From assembly GCA_958510875.1 (NCBI GenBank), contig OY294070.1, positions 46,231,576 through 46,295,575 on the forward strand: a stretch of 64,000 bases of DNA, in the 5' to 3' direction. This DNA is from Endomychus coccineus. Its lineage: Eukaryota; Arthropoda; Insecta; Coleoptera; Endomychidae. The notes below the pieces were generated by a model, which worked only from the letters and a program-made list of their open reading frames with translations, searched no databases and was not told where the DNA came from. The translations under genes were made by a program, and so were the position numbers. Shown here in pieces: positions 1-11,128 of this stretch; position 1 is the stretch's first letter; every line of letters starts with the position of its first letter.

Positions 1-17
1 TAGTTTTATTTTAAGTT
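1..17. repeat. Left terminal inverted repeat of nuclease element
   Basis: TAGTTTTATTTTAAGTT at the very start of the window is the exact reverse complement of 4807-4823. The repeat may continue to the left of the window, since the sequence is cut at base 1. Confidence 0.65.
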
Positions 18-157
18 GAAATGATAGTAAGAGTATATATTTTACACATATTTTTATTTATTATTAAATACGGCATAATATACATTTATCAAAATGTGAG
101 TTCAAATATCAAAAGTATCTTTGTTGATTTTAATTGTAATGAAATTGGAAATGGAAG

Positions 158-3100
158 CTAATTATCTTCTTCTTCTTCGTCGTCTTCTTCTTCTTGTCGC
201 TCAAAAATGTTCGATTCATTGTCATCATCCTCATTATCTGTCATGTTCATCACCAAACCTTCCAGAATATCGGGATCAGTATTTTCTTCATCGGGATTAC
301 TTGGATACAGTGAAGCGTTGAGGCAAGCTTGTCCGTTGCACTGGCCGCAAGCTAAAGAACATTGTAGCTCTGATTTTCTGCATCCACAGCGGGAACCACA
401 ACCATTTTTGCAATTGCAAAATATTACGTTTAGTAGTTCGGCTGGTGCTGGAGGTAATAACGTTCGTATGGGCTCCAGGATTTCATTTTCAAGCATCCAG
501 CCCCATTCTTGAGGTTCTAAGTCCTTCCCTAACCACGTTTGAATCTGGTAGTAGACACGTTTTATGTGTTGATGAGCTGCTACACTTGTTGGTGGAAGTG
601 TTGACAGTTGTACAGGTTTATTTAGTTTTGTAAATTTGATGAATTGCGTGTAGCGGAAATGATCAATGTTGTCCTCAGATTTTGGAGCATTATATAATGC
701 CAACAAGATGCGCACTCCATTTTCTAATAATGTTTGTTTTGGGCAGTTTTCTTGATGAAATACTTCCACCAGTTTATCTAAATCAGGAATTTTTTCCAAT
801 GCTCTAGTAATAGTTTTTTTTCCTTTTTTAAATAGCGCAGAAGTCGTGTCACAGCCACTGAATGCGTGTAAAAATAAAATGTGCTTTTTAGTACGAGGAT
901 ATTGGTCAAAACTTTTAGTAGAATATATTTGTGTTTTGACATTGCCTTTGCCAACTTTTTTCAAAAAAATTTCCTGATGATGTGACTGAGTACGTCCAAT
1001 TAAAATAACGAGCAAATCGATATCTTCTCCTATGATGACAGCAGTCTTTTGATGTTCTGATAAGGCAATAGCTGTGTCAATGATGAGAACATCAGCATCA
1101 TCTCTGGCTTGTTTTGTTGTGATATTAACAGTTTTAAATTTTTCAACAAGCATGTCGATAAATTTTTTTTTATTAGACCGATTTGATAAAAATTTTTCTT
1201 GACTGATTGGCACAACCATTGTTTCGTCAAAACAAACTTCATATGATTTTGAAAGTGCAGCAGTTCTTCTTTGTTGTTCCAGTGCTTTAATATTTTTACT
1301 ATAGTCCGAATATCCGTCAAATACAACAACGATTGCTGAGCCATAATGTGTTTGTAAATATTTAATGTACTTATTTAAAATAATAGAGAAAGTATCGTCT
1401 TTGCTCCATACGACGCGATGCAGAAGAAATCCACCATCGATGATGTATGTTACATTATTTTCATCAAGATCGATAACGACAGGCATCATATTGTCATATA
1501 ATGTTGCTTTCGTGGTTTTTCTCATGCCATTACTATCAAATAAAGATGTCGGATACGGGCTTAGTTCATACTGAAGATATTCTTGTAAATTACTTTCAAA
1601 TTTTTTGCTTACAGTTATTCTCTGGAAAAGTAACATTGGATCTATAGAAACTTTACAATCATTAATTTTGACAGATTTGTTAATGGCTGAAAGCGGTAAA
1701 ACCTTATCGACGCGTTTTAACTTTATTTCGTTGAAGTTCAAACCAGTTATCTTTACCATAGATTGCAATCCGATTTCATGGGCTCGGTGACAATTAATTT
1801 GGTCATTTCCAACGATTCCTGAAGCTAAGGATACCAACTGATTCGTATTTGGAAAGGGATTATGAAGCGTAAACCAACCAACCAGTTCATTTACATCAGT
1901 ATCATCCCTTTTTATTCGTGAATCTCTAGCATCAACATGTTGGTCCACAGAATCGAAAGAAATGTTACAAAACCGTTCAATTTCTTCACAAATTGTATTC
2001 GTGGCATACATAGCATATACCCACTTACATAGAACACTTTCTTGTGTACTTCGGCCTCGAGATACTCCTCCTTCTGTCTTCATAGATTTCATCAGACTTT
2101 GCTCGATTACCATGTCTGTCCATGTACCAGAATTGAATTTTTCTGTTCGTTTTACAGTAAAGAATCCGTTTTTAAAGTTCTCAAAAGCCTGTTGATCCAT
2201 TGTCTCCTCAAGTTTTAACATATCTTGAAGATACAAATGAGCTGATTTCGCATATAGGAAATGACCACCAGCATGAAAATAGGGCAGTATTTTTCGCACT
2301 GCATCCAAATGTTCTTGAAAAAGTCCCAGCCTTTCAGCGCGAATGAAATCTAGGGCTATTGATACCATTTCAAAATATTGCACCCATAACTGTGCCGTGG
2401 GACCTCGAGCTTTTAATTCTTTTAGTTTATCCTGAAATTGATCAATTAACGAGTTGGAGCTGCTCGTACATCCTTCAACATCTTCGTAGGAAACATCGCG
2501 ACTAGTTATCTGTTCAATTAACTCATCTAACACACAATTTTCAATTTTCATCTCTTCAAAAATCTTTATTGATAATGCAAGTCGTAATAATATATGGCCT
2601 CTGATACTTCTTGCATAAGCGTGACCATTCAACATTTTGTCGACCGAATTTGTAGCATATATTTTACTTAAATCTTCCTTGAGACCACTACCGTCCATTA
2701 CATGTCCTATGCATCCAAGAAAAGACATGAGCATATGAAATCCTCCAAGTTTGACAACTGTTTTAGACAAGTCTGAGTTTGCATCTGACGCAGCAACCAT
2801 TTCACGTGCTTTTGAGTACAGGGGCTGATCAAATGTAATTATGCACGTTTTTTGTTGATGTGACTTGGCAATATTTATAGCACTATGTAAAGTTGTATAA
2901 ATTGTGTCTAAATTACTGGCAGGATGATCAATGAAAGGTAGAAATATAACCTGAGAAGTTGAAAAATTTTGATTATTTTTCGTAAGTTGTTGAAGATAGC
3001 CATTCCACCCTGGCAACGGTGAAAGATTCTTCCATTTTCCGTATAACCACAACAAATCAACTGCATTAAATTTTTTTTCAATCAGTACTTGATCATCATG

Positions 3101-4597
3101 TAGATTTTGGACTTGAATCTTGCTGTACCCAGGTACAACTGGCTTTTCATATGCTAAAAGAGATACATGTGATATTGCTGCTAACTCTTTTGCACTCGGT
3201 TTAGTTGTACATTTTTTTATGCGATCATCATAAATTACAGCATCTTTCGGAGTAATTATTTTTATCATTCCCATAACGTGAAGAGTATTATTACCGTCAA
3301 GAGTACTGACATTAATATCTGCATTGTCTCCAACATATTGTACCAACGCACCAGACTCTGATGGTAAAATACGAGGTTGTGGATGGTAAACTGCTGAAAC
3401 TTCATACTGTATGGTATTACTATATGATGCAGCAAATCCTAAAGATGATAAAACATCCAACAATTTTTTAGACCCATATCTTCTGTGAAGAAATACGGAA
3501 AGGCCCAACAGTAGCTGTGATGAAAATGAACGTTCTCGTATCGAAGCCATTATTGCGTGGCTAATAGATGTGCATTTCGTTTTTAAATGATCTACTTGTC
3601 CTTTTCTATTTTTTAATATAATTTCTTCCAAAAAATGTGATAATGTTTTTGGTATTTCTTCATTAATACAATCTAGCATTTTATTCGGAGGTGGATACGT
3701 TTTTGTTTCAACTACAGATGATCTGATGTCTTCCCTAATAATAGCCGCAGCAGCTTCTACAATCCGTAGACGTTCTTCTACAGGAGTACTTTTTTTATTT
3801 TCGTACCAAGCTTTTGATAATACGTTAAGCTGTGTATCACGGAAAGATATAATTGTAAATGATCCAATTTTTTTTGTGATTATTATATCAGTTAAATACT
3901 TTTGTTGTAATTTTGTAATAATTGTCTTATCGTCAGGTATGTATTCCGTAGGGACATCTTTAAGTTCTTTCAAAGTAAATTGAGAATCTTCATTATTTTC
4001 TATATAATAAAAAATCTCCTTCATTGCTTGAGTGACTTGATCATCTTGGCGAGGCTTTTTATCTGCAGATGGTACTCGGGTTAAAAAGTTGGTATAGCAA
4101 ATAGTATGATACTTTGCTTCAGCAGCGATCAAATCATACTCGTAATATATACGTTCCTTTACTAATTCTCCTAAGGAATCGTTTCGTTCTTCTGCTCTCT
4201 TAATTACGTTGTCTTTGAATGCAAGAGTACTTACATTACTTATTGTCCGTCTATACTTTAATTTTTTTTTCTTTTCTGCTATTTCATCAGCTTCTTGGCC
4301 ACAAAATAAGCATAACTTTCCAAAATCAAAGACTTCATTTCGTTTTTTACGAGGTGCACTTGACGTTGAAGGTTCACTCTCATCTGTGCGTCGTTTTGAT
4401 GCAATAATAACATTTTTACTCGTGTACACTTTTCGACACTCGGAATGCACATTTACAGAACTTAAAGTATTTAAATAGTCTATATGTCCATCATTTCTTT
4501 CAATACTTGCAGTTTTTAAAGTTTGTAAACCACGTACGACATTCACAGAAACACCTTCTGAAAGTTTCTTATCACATATAAAACACAAATCAGCCAT
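158..4597 (-). CDS. Large protein with FEN1/XPG-like (PIN) nuclease domain and C-terminal CXC zinc cluster
   Basis: The open frame begins at 4642. I choose the Met at 4597 because the first zinc motif (CFICDKKL, with HSEC downstream) follows it directly; about 1,479 residues. A second pair, CLFCGQ, lies near residue 110. Around residues 1,080-1,275 of the full frame is a chain of acidic motifs in the order of FEN1/XPG nucleases: VFDGYSD, DDADVLIIDTA, GEDIDLLVIL and SGCDTTSALFKKGKK, the last in the position of the helix-hairpin region. Residues about 1,405-1,435 form a cysteine cluster (CNCKNGCGSRCGCRK) like tesmin/TSO1 CXC domains. The end is a long acidic tail. The middle 900 residues are unrecognised. 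Similar large uncharacterised proteins are, to my knowledge, repeated in many invertebrate genomes. The role is unknown; nuclease activity is inferred from the motifs. Confidence 0.75.
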   Translation of the reverse strand: MADLCFICDKKLSEGVSVNVVRGLQTLKTASIERNDGHIDYLNTLSSVNVHSECRKVYTSKNVIIASKRRTDESEPSTSSAPRKKRNEVFDFGKLCLFCGQEADEIAEKKKKLKYRRTISNVSTLAFKDNVIKRAEERNDSLGELVKERIYYEYDLIAAEAKYHTICYTNFLTRVPSADKKPRQDDQVTQAMKEIFYYIENNEDSQFTLKELKDVPTEYIPDDKTIITKLQQKYLTDIIITKKIGSFTIISFRDTQLNVLSKAWYENKKSTPVEERLRIVEAAAAIIREDIRSSVVETKTYPPPNKMLDCINEEIPKTLSHFLEEIILKNRKGQVDHLKTKCTSISHAIMASIRERSFSSQLLLGLSVFLHRRYGSKKLLDVLSSLGFAASYSNTIQYEVSAVYHPQPRILPSESGALVQYVGDNADINVSTLDGNNTLHVMGMIKIITPKDAVIYDDRIKKCTTKPSAKELAAISHVSLLAYEKPVVPGYSKIQVQNLHDDQVLIEKKFNAVDLLWLYGKWKNLSPLPGWNGYLQQLTKNNQNFSTSQVIFLPFIDHPASNLDTIYTTLHSAINIAKSHQQKTCIITFDQPLYSKAREMVAASDANSDLSKTVVKLGGFHMLMSFLGCIGHVMDGSGLKEDLSKIYATNSVDKMLNGHAYARSIRGHILLRLALSIKIFEEMKIENCVLDELIEQITSRDVSYEDVEGCTSSSNSLIDQFQDKLKELKARGPTAQLWVQYFEMVSIALDFIRAERLGLFQEHLDAVRKILPYFHAGGHFLYAKSAHLYLQDMLKLEETMDQQAFENFKNGFFTVKRTEKFNSGTWTDMVIEQSLMKSMKTEGGVSRGRSTQESVLCKWVYAMYATNTICEEIERFCNISFDSVDQHVDARDSRIKRDDTDVNELVGWFTLHNPFPNTNQLVSLASGIVGNDQINCHRAHEIGLQSMVKITGLNFNEIKLKRVDKVLPLSAINKSVKINDCKVSIDPMLLFQRITVSKKFESNLQEYLQYELSPYPTSLFDSNGMRKTTKATLYDNMMPVVIDLDENNVTYIIDGGFLLHRVVWSKDDTFSIILNKYIKYLQTHYGSAIVVVFDGYSDYSKNIKALEQQRRTAALSKSYEVCFDETMVVPISQEKFLSNRSNKKKFIDMLVEKFKTVNITTKQARDDADVLIIDTAIALSEHQKTAVIIGEDIDLLVILIGRTQSHHQEIFLKKVGKGNVKTQIYSTKSFDQYPRTKKHILFLHAFSGCDTTSALFKKGKKTITRALEKIPDLDKLVEVFHQENCPKQTLLENGVRILLALYNAPKSEDNIDHFRYTQFIKFTKLNKPVQLSTLPPTSVAAHQHIKRVYYQIQTWLGKDLEPQEWGWMLENEILEPIRTLLPPAPAELLNVIFCNCKNGCGSRCGCRKSELQCSLACGQCNGQACLNASLYPSNPDEENTDPDILEGLVMNMTDNEDDDNESNIFERQEEEDDEEEEDN

Positions 4598-4806
4598 AGC
4601 TCTTAAAACCGTACGTCCGTAGTTGCAACGGTACAATTTCAAACTAACGAATAATCTTTACAAAGTGGAGAGAGTGGCCTTGAATACTATAGAACATCTG
4701 TCCCGGCAATGAATAGAAAAGGGCATAGGGTAGGGACAAGTATTTCCAGGTATATAAGTATTGAGAAATTTACGCGTTTTAAAGAAAAGATATATAATGT
4801 CGTGTT

Positions 4807-4823
4807 AACTTAAAATAAAACTA
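4807..4823. repeat. Right terminal inverted repeat of nuclease element
   Basis: AACTTAAAATAAAACTA is the exact reverse complement of bases 1-17. It lies about 210 bp upstream of the start codon of the minus-strand nuclease gene. Inward of the 17 matching bases the two ends diverge. Confidence 0.65.
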
Positions 4824-5340
4824 AAATATATAATCCAGAATTAATAATATTTTATACTTAAATAGTTAAATATGAATAATTATATATAAATAATCAAGTT
4901 ACTTACTTTAATTAAATATAAATAATTAATAGTTAGTACATAAATAATAGGCATTGTTTAATAAATATAATTTCCAAGTAAATAATTGACTTTATAACGT
5001 ACTGATAACCATAACTCACGCTTGACCTTGCATTAGGCCGTATATGACTGTACGATGTGCACTCTTCGCGCTCTACCTTCAAAACGGTTGGTCGTATGAA
5101 AAAAAAGTTTAAACAAAAGTTGTAGGGAATTTTATAGCCTACAACTTTTATAATAAATGCAAATCTCATTTAACCGATAGGAAGCCAGATATTCGCGAAA
5201 AACCGATTTTTGTGACCTTTGACCTTGAATATCTTGAGACGCGGACACGATAACGATTGTGACTTTTGAGACAACATTTAGAATGACAAAACAAAGGTTC
5301 ATACAAATTTGCAGCTTATTATCTTTCATTCCGAGGTTGA
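4824..5340. other. AT-rich spacer, no gene seen
   Basis: No coding frame is supported. The spacer lies between the nuclease element and the Gypsy-1 envelope remnant, where a 3' LTR of Gypsy-1 would be expected but no match to the right-hand end was found. It contains GTGACCTTTGACCTTG near 5213-5228, whose reverse complement is a DR1-type direct repeat of AGGTCA; this may be chance. Confidence 0.5.
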
Positions 5341-5353
5341 CCCCTTTTTTTAC

Positions 5354-6390
5354 CTAATATGACTGGGCTAAAAAGAAGGTTTCTTGAAGTGATATGCAAA
5401 GTTGGTCATAATACTTATAAGAGCCTGTTCGAATTGTCCGATAGTCATGAGGAGGAATAAGGATATTATTATTTTGCGTTGGTATAGGATATGAGCGGTA
5501 ATGATTAAAAGATTCAGGACCTACTAAAGGAAAGTCTATAACAAACACTATCTTATTATTATTTATATTTTTGGAAGAATAGATTTTCTCTATTTCGTGA
5601 AACATGTAAACTAAGTGTTCATATTTCAAAATTGAATGGTATACTATGTTTAATTTGGAAAATGTGATCGCATTTTCTACATCATTTATTGTTTGCACTA
5701 ATACATTGAGACTGCTAATTGCTAATTGATCATAAGTGTCCTTTGCTTTATAATAATTATCTAGCGTATATTGTGTGGCTGTTTGATTCTGTTTGTAAGA
5801 ATTTTAGTTTCTGAAGAAGGAGTTCGCCATTGTGACGTACATTTTGTACAGTTTGATTATAATGATCCAACAATTCTTTATGTAGACTAACGTGTAAGTT
5901 TTGGATTTTGATGATTTTATTCTGTTGAGTTTCAAGTTGTTTTATGGCATTATCATACCTTTTAGCATCGTTATTGTCGAGATTACCTGTGAGCGATTTT
6001 ATGAAACTCCCTAGAGGGTTGAAAAGTTCTCTTTTCACCTTTTTGTGGTCATGATTATAATTGATTGAATTTAGTTTTATTTGGGCTATTTTCATCAGTT
6101 CGGAGAGTGTTCTCATGAATGTCTGCAGTTCTGTTCTATATTTCTCAACGTGTATATACTTAACAATCACGTTTAAAGTATTTCCATTCTGTTTAATTTT
6201 ATCGAATGCATCAATAACTTGTTGAAGATCGAAATAATGTAAGGATGTATTAGTATTTGTCTGGATCCTTGCAGTACCTAATTTATAGGGAAGTAGTCCG
6301 GAATTATGTGTGTAATTTGTGAAGGTAACTTCATTGGGAATTGCTAAGCTGTTGAAGTTGATTAGAAACTGGAGGTAAATTCTGAAACAA
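5354..6390 (-). pseudogene. Gypsy-1 envelope-like gene (F-like), broken
   Basis: The frame at 5757-6170 contains a basic cleavage-type motif (KVKREL) followed by a hydrophobic FNPLGSFIKSLTG segment and a predicted coiled coil, the pattern of the F-like envelope fusion proteins of errantiviruses. The 5354-5698 frame continues the ectodomain. At least one frameshift near 5700-5757 separates them, and the upstream part (6170-6390) is in another frame. No transmembrane tail is visible before the remnant ends. Known family role: membrane glycoprotein of Gypsy-type elements. This copy looks dead. Confidence 0.7.
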
Positions 6391-6444
6391 GCGATGAATC
6401 GTTATTGCTGGACGTTTAGTTTGATTTTTATGAATTATTTGGTG

Positions 6445-7491
6445 TTATTTTTGTTTATCTCTAGCTTTTGTCTTTATATAAATGGGTGGATTTGCAGGGT
6501 ATTCTAAAGGTGATTCTCTATTTTCATTGATTTTGGAAATTTTTTTAATTTTAAGTTCAGATAAATTTTGATTTATATTCTTATAGAGTATTCTTGTCAT
6601 CTTTATGTGTTTCGTTAAATAATCATTCAAATATTTGTGTTCTAGGTCTATATCAAATGGATTGTTATTGTCAATTAGGCCATTTATAATTTCGATAGGT
6701 TTTAATTTTGTGGTTGAGTGAATCGTATGATTATAACCTAGAATAGCTCTAGTCATGAGTTCAATTGGTTGATATTGACTTCCTGAGTTAGTTTCTTTCA
6801 ATATACGAATATTTTCTGATAACGTTTGATGTAGACGTTCCACTGGTGAATTTGAGTTTGGGTTACCAGGGGTGATTTAGTGAAGTTATATCTTATGAAT
6901 TCTGACGAATTCATTGAAGAAATTGTTTATTAATTCTGTTCCGTTGTCTAGGGTTATGGTTATAGAGGTGCCGTGATGAGACATGAATTGTAAGAGGCTA
7001 TTTGTGATTGATATAGAATTGAATGAAGGTAAAGGATTTGCCTGAGCATATTTACTGAAAGTACAAATCAGAGTCAAGAATTTTTGTTTACCGGTTTAAA
7101 ATGTGTCTATGTGGACAATTTCAAAGGGCTTAGTAGGAGTTGGAGTTATGGCGAACTGTTGCTTAGGTGGATGTCGATCTATTTTACTTATTTGACAAAT
7201 ATCGCAATCATTAATATAGTTTTGCACTGATTTTTGTAAATTTGGCCAATAATAAAGACGTTTGATTCTCATTTCCGTTTCTGGTATACCTGGATGATTA
7301 GTTTTTCCTTCGTGGAAATTTTGGATAATATTTGTTTGTTGATCTGGGTCAGTGGCGTCTCGTAGTTTATTTGTGCAATTAACAATTTTAATCGAATTAT
7401 TTTTGAATGTTGCTTGTAGAATGTTTATTATACGATTTTTAAAATTTTGACATAAGGGATTGAAGTATAAGCCAACAGTATTATTTCCCAC
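6445..7491 (-). pseudogene. Gypsy-1 integrase, broken
   Basis: Three frames in series. 7491-7096 has the HHCC zinc-binding region (HEGKTNHPGIPET, then CDICQISK) and the start of the catalytic core (EIVHIDTF). 7077-6886 contains TLDNGTELINNFF, the second catalytic Asp region. 6843-6445 contains MERLHQTLSENI, with the catalytic Glu, and the C-terminal domain. Breaks occur near 7090 and 6860. The enzyme would insert retrotransposon cDNA into the chromosome; this copy cannot be made as one chain. Confidence 0.85.
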
Positions 7492-8111
7492 TATGTGTTC
7501 TTTAATAATTTAATCGTTTCTGATTCGATATCGCTTACTGGGAGTTGAACTAGCGAACGTCTATTTTTGAATATATTAATAACTTTGGATTTAGATGAGG
7601 AATGTTCCACAATTTCTAAATCGATTTGTAATTTGAATTTATTCAGAGGTTGTTCTGTGATAGGTATTGATAAGACTGCATTTTCGATAGCGTTATGTTG
7701 TGTGGAAATAATAGATTCATTTTCATGCATCAAGTCCTGGGGACTTTGAAGGTCATTTATATTTACTATTATAGATTGATTATCTTCGTCTTGATCAGTC
7801 AGGTCGATAGTGGGATTCATGCTGTTAATGATTGAAGAATTATCAGTTTTGTTATTAATAAGTATGGTAGGTTCTATTGGTGTAAGATTCGGTGGTTTTA
7901 TTTGAATATCAGATAGAATTTTTAATTTCGCAAGAATATTGGTAGGGGTAGTTACATTGTCCAGGTCGAGCAGGTTTTGTAGAACTTGGTTCAGATCATC
8001 TTGAACTTCTTCCTCAGTAGGATCATAGTTGTCGAGATTGAATGCATCGTTAATGCAAAGTTCCACAGGTTGATTTTGAATTTTGATTCGAGAGAGCGCA
8101 TCAGCGTTCAT
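7491..8111 (-). pseudogene. Gypsy-1 Pol spacer between RNase H and integrase
   Basis: An open frame of 206 codons rich in Asn, Ile, Asp and Thr with no recognisable enzyme motif. It lies between the RNase H region, which ends with the MNADALSRI motif at this frame's start, and the integrase zinc domain. Gypsy-2 (near 37680-38229) and Gypsy-3 (47358-47573) have an equivalent low-complexity acidic segment in the same place, so it is a normal tether of this element family rather than a separate gene. Confidence 0.6.
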
Positions 8112-9260
8112 GTTCTGTTTAGCTTTTTTATATACAATGTCATAAGTAAATTCCTCAAGTTTGAGGCGCCAACGGACTAATCTGGAATTTGGTTCTTTAA
8201 GATTGAAGAGCCAAGTAAGAGGTTTATGATCAGTAACAATAGTAAATTCTAATAATTCTCTCTCGATGGTACTGTAGTTCTTTTCCGTTTCTGAAAGTGT
8301 TCTTGAAAAATAAGCTATTGGTGAGTCACCAACAATTGGGCCTTTAGAAAGGATTGAAGAACCAATTGCTCAATTGCTACGTTGGACGCATCAGTTGTCA
8401 ATAGAAAAGGTTGTTCAAAATCGGGATATTTTAGGATATGTTCATTTGTGAAAAGAGTTTTACACAGATTAAAGCAACTAATAAATTCTGGAGTAGGTTC
8501 AACTCTGTTTCCTTCTTTGAGACACTGTGTTAAGGGCTTAGTTAAATGGGCGAAATTTTTGATGAATTTTCGATAATATCCTAATAAACCAAGGAAGGAT
8601 TTTATTTCGGTTTCGTTCTTAGGTAGGGGGTAATTTTGGATGGCTTAAATTTTATTAGGATTTGGTTTAATTCCTTCCGTAGTAATGATATGTCCTGAAT
8701 ATTGTGTTTCATGTTTCAAAAATTCTGACTTGTCTAACTGGATTTTTAATTTCGATTCTCTGAGACGTTCAAAAACTAATTTCAACCTGACAATATGCTC
8801 TTGGAGCGATGTAGAAAATATAATTATGTCATCCAGGTAGACCATGCAAATTTTGTCGACTAAACCTCTTAGGACGTTATCCATTACCCTTTGAAATGTT
8901 GAAGGGGCATTTTTGAACCCAAAAGGCATTCGCTTGAACTCATATTTTTCATTTTCGCACGAAAAACTAGTTTTGTCAATATCGTCGGGATCCATCTCAA
9001 TTTGATGAAAGCCCGAAGCAAGATCTAAAGTAGTAAATTAATTACATCGGCCTAGTTTATCGAGGATATCGGTTATATTTGGTATTGGGTAACGGTCGGT
9101 AATAGTCTTGTCATTAAGTTTTCTGTAATCGATTACGATTCTCCATTTTCTTTCACAGGATGCATCAGCTTTTTTGGACACTATCCATATTGGAGAGTTC
9201 CATGGGCTATTAGAAGGTTGTAAAATTCCGTCAGCTAACATCTTGGTTATTTGATTTTAT
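8111..9260 (-). pseudogene. Gypsy-1 reverse transcriptase and RNase H, broken
   Basis: 9241-9038 carries the RT fingers ([28 protein letters not shown]). 8995-8645 carries [17 protein letters not shown] and the catalytic YLDDIIIFS box. The RNase H region (8640-8111) is readable across frames (for example [12 protein letters not shown] around 8205-8250). Stops at about 9037 and 8645 and a frameshift near 8370 break it. Role in the family: copying element RNA into DNA. Confidence 0.88.
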
Positions 9261-10172
9261 TTAAACTTCTTCGCGATGACAAAATGGATTTCTATATATT
9301 CGCGAATAAATTGATATTTCGTCCGTAGTTTTGATTCTGTGTTTGATTTTATTAGTGAACGTTAATTTTGAATCTTCATAGTGAAATATTTCGGGAAATT
9401 CGCTACATAGTTTTATAATTTGGTGACATTCTTCTTTATTCATGTGATCTGTCCTAATTAATTCAGAAATGTAATTGTTCAAATTATTTGTATTTGAGAC
9501 ATCGGTGGTCTCGACAGCACGAAGTTCAAATTGATTCAAGGGCTGAACTTTTAAGGGAGTAAAAAGGGTTAATGTTTTTTGTTGTTTTGTTGGATTCATT
9601 ATTTCAACAGGAGCATGGAAATTTGTAGCTGTAGAGATCGATTCTGGTATGATACAATCATTGAATTTCATTGCAGGAATATATATTTGTCCGTTCAAGG
9701 TGACTGGAAAATCAGTAATTTGTTTGGAATTAGGAGGGATAGTAATTTTCTCTTGGGAAATACAGTCTTGATCTGTATATTCATTCAAAGGAAATTTAGC
9801 ATTACCGATATAGAGAATTTTATTTTTAATATCGATATTGGCTTTTAATTGTTCCATCAATCTGAGTCTTAACAATCCGTCAGAAAATGTGTAGAATTTG
9901 TAGAGGTGAATATCGTGAGTTTGATTTGAGCAATCTAAATCTTTGAAAACGAGTACATTCTTGAGTACTTCTTTATTAGTGGATGTAACATGATGAAGAG
10001 CACTTATCGTGAATGGTTCATGTCGAATATATTCAGAAAAATATTTATTACCTAAACGAGGGTCTAAAAAGGAACGACCTGAACCGGTATCGATTAAAAG
10101 TCTTAGGGGTGGATTTATAAGATCTATATAAATTGAACGTAAATTATTTTGGACAAAAGTCTCAGCTTCATA
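9261..10172 (-). pseudogene. Gypsy-1 aspartic protease region
   Basis: A 307-codon frame whose N-terminal part has LRLLIDTGSGRSFLDP, the retropepsin active site, and whose C-terminal part is the link to RT (HRIKTTDEISIYSRIYR). It is one of the longest intact pieces of Gypsy-1. The upstream end is cut by the Harbinger insertion: beyond 10172 the apparent frame runs into the Harbinger inverted repeat and is not native. Confidence 0.85.
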
Positions 10173-10203
10173 GAGTGCGTTCACAAAGAAAACTGGTTAC
10201 AAG
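10173..10203. repeat. Harbinger left inverted repeat
   Basis: Begins GAGTGCGTTCACAAAGAAAA and matches the reverse complement of 11954-11984 at 29 of 31 positions. Confidence 0.85.
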
Positions 10204-10307
10204 TACTTATTTTCAGCGCTTGCGCCAAGCGCTTGAGAATTTTGTTGTGTGTACACCTCAAACGCTTGCATTTCAAGCTTAGTGTTTTCTCAGCTCTCGT
10301 TGAGACA

Positions 10308-11128
10308 ATGTCTTCCTCAAGTGATGAAGAGTTATTTTTGCTTGAAAATGTCGAATTAAAATTTCGTAGAAGGAAAGTCGGTGTTCATGCAATTAAAAGA
10401 ATCAGTTTGTAGAGATTGCTAATGATTCCTACTCCCTATGGAACTTCCCTAATTCCATAGGATGTTTGGATGGTAAGCATGTAAGAATAAAATGCCCTGA
10501 GAAATCAGGATCCATGTTTTACAACTACGAACAATTCTTCTCAATAGTATTGCAGGGACTAGTAGATGGACATTACCGGTTCATTGTAATTGACGTTGGA
10601 GGGTGTGGCAAACAAAATGATGGTAAAACCTTTGAAGCATCTGACTTATTTATACTGATGAGAACCAATAGTCTCGACATTCCTAATTCCGAATATCTAC
10701 CTGGTACCAATGTTGAAGCACCATATGTGTTTGTGGGTGATGATGCATATCCACTATTGGTTAACCTCCTCAAACCATACAAAAAGAATGTACTAAGCTT
10801 TGATGAAGAAATGTTCAACAAAAGATTATCAAGAATGAGAAAGTCTGTTGAATGTGCTTTTGGTATCCTTTATGCTAAATGGAGGCTACTATCAACAATC
10901 ATTGAAACTGATGTTGCTGAAACTGAAGACATGATTAAATGCATTTGCCTGTTGCACAACATCATCATCGATGTGGAAGGGGTACAAAACCATTTAACTG
11001 AGGTCGTTGTGATGCCAGTTCCAGAAAGAAGAAAGAAACAAATTGGAAGACCAACAAACGCAGGCTCAAGTGTGAGAGAATTGTTTAAGACATACTTCGC
11101 CAACAATCCATTAGTTTTCACAGACTAA
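10308..11128 (+). pseudogene. HARBI1-like transposase, middle deleted
   Basis: An N-terminal piece starts at the ATG 10308 (MSSSSDEELFLLENVELKF) and ends at a stop at about 10412. A second frame (10466-11128, 220 residues) begins inside the DDE core with LDGKHVRIKCPEKSGSMFYN (first Asp) and contains FVGDDAYPLL (second Asp) and MRKSVECAFGILYAKWRLL (Glu region), then a basic tail. A complete HARBI1-like protein is usually about 350-400 residues; about 100-130 residues including the N-terminal helix-turn-helix are missing between the two pieces. The copy cannot make active transposase. Confidence 0.85.

Larger units (their letters stand above)
1..4823 (-). mobile_element. TIR-bounded DNA element carrying a FEN1-like nuclease gene
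   Basis: A single long intronless gene (158-4597, minus strand) is framed by a perfect 17-bp inverted repeat at 1-17 and 4807-4823. The repeats sit about 140 and 210 bp outside the gene, which is the layout of a DNA transposon. The outer end on the left may lie before the window start, so the target-site duplication cannot be read; the right flank after 4823 is AT-rich. An uninterrupted 1.48 kb-codon frame amid otherwise decayed elements suggests recent mobility. No DDE or RNase H-fold transposase is recognisable; the only nuclease seen is PIN/FEN1-like. That this protein mobilises the element is inference. Confidence 0.6.

Noticed and set aside
1030..1344. Overlapping minus-strand frame inside the nuclease gene
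   Set aside because: Shadow frame of the large gene in another phase; it has no independent support.
5341..5356. 3' LTR of Gypsy-1 in 4824-5340
   Set aside because: No similarity between that spacer and the sequence right of the primer site at 13587 onward could be seen.
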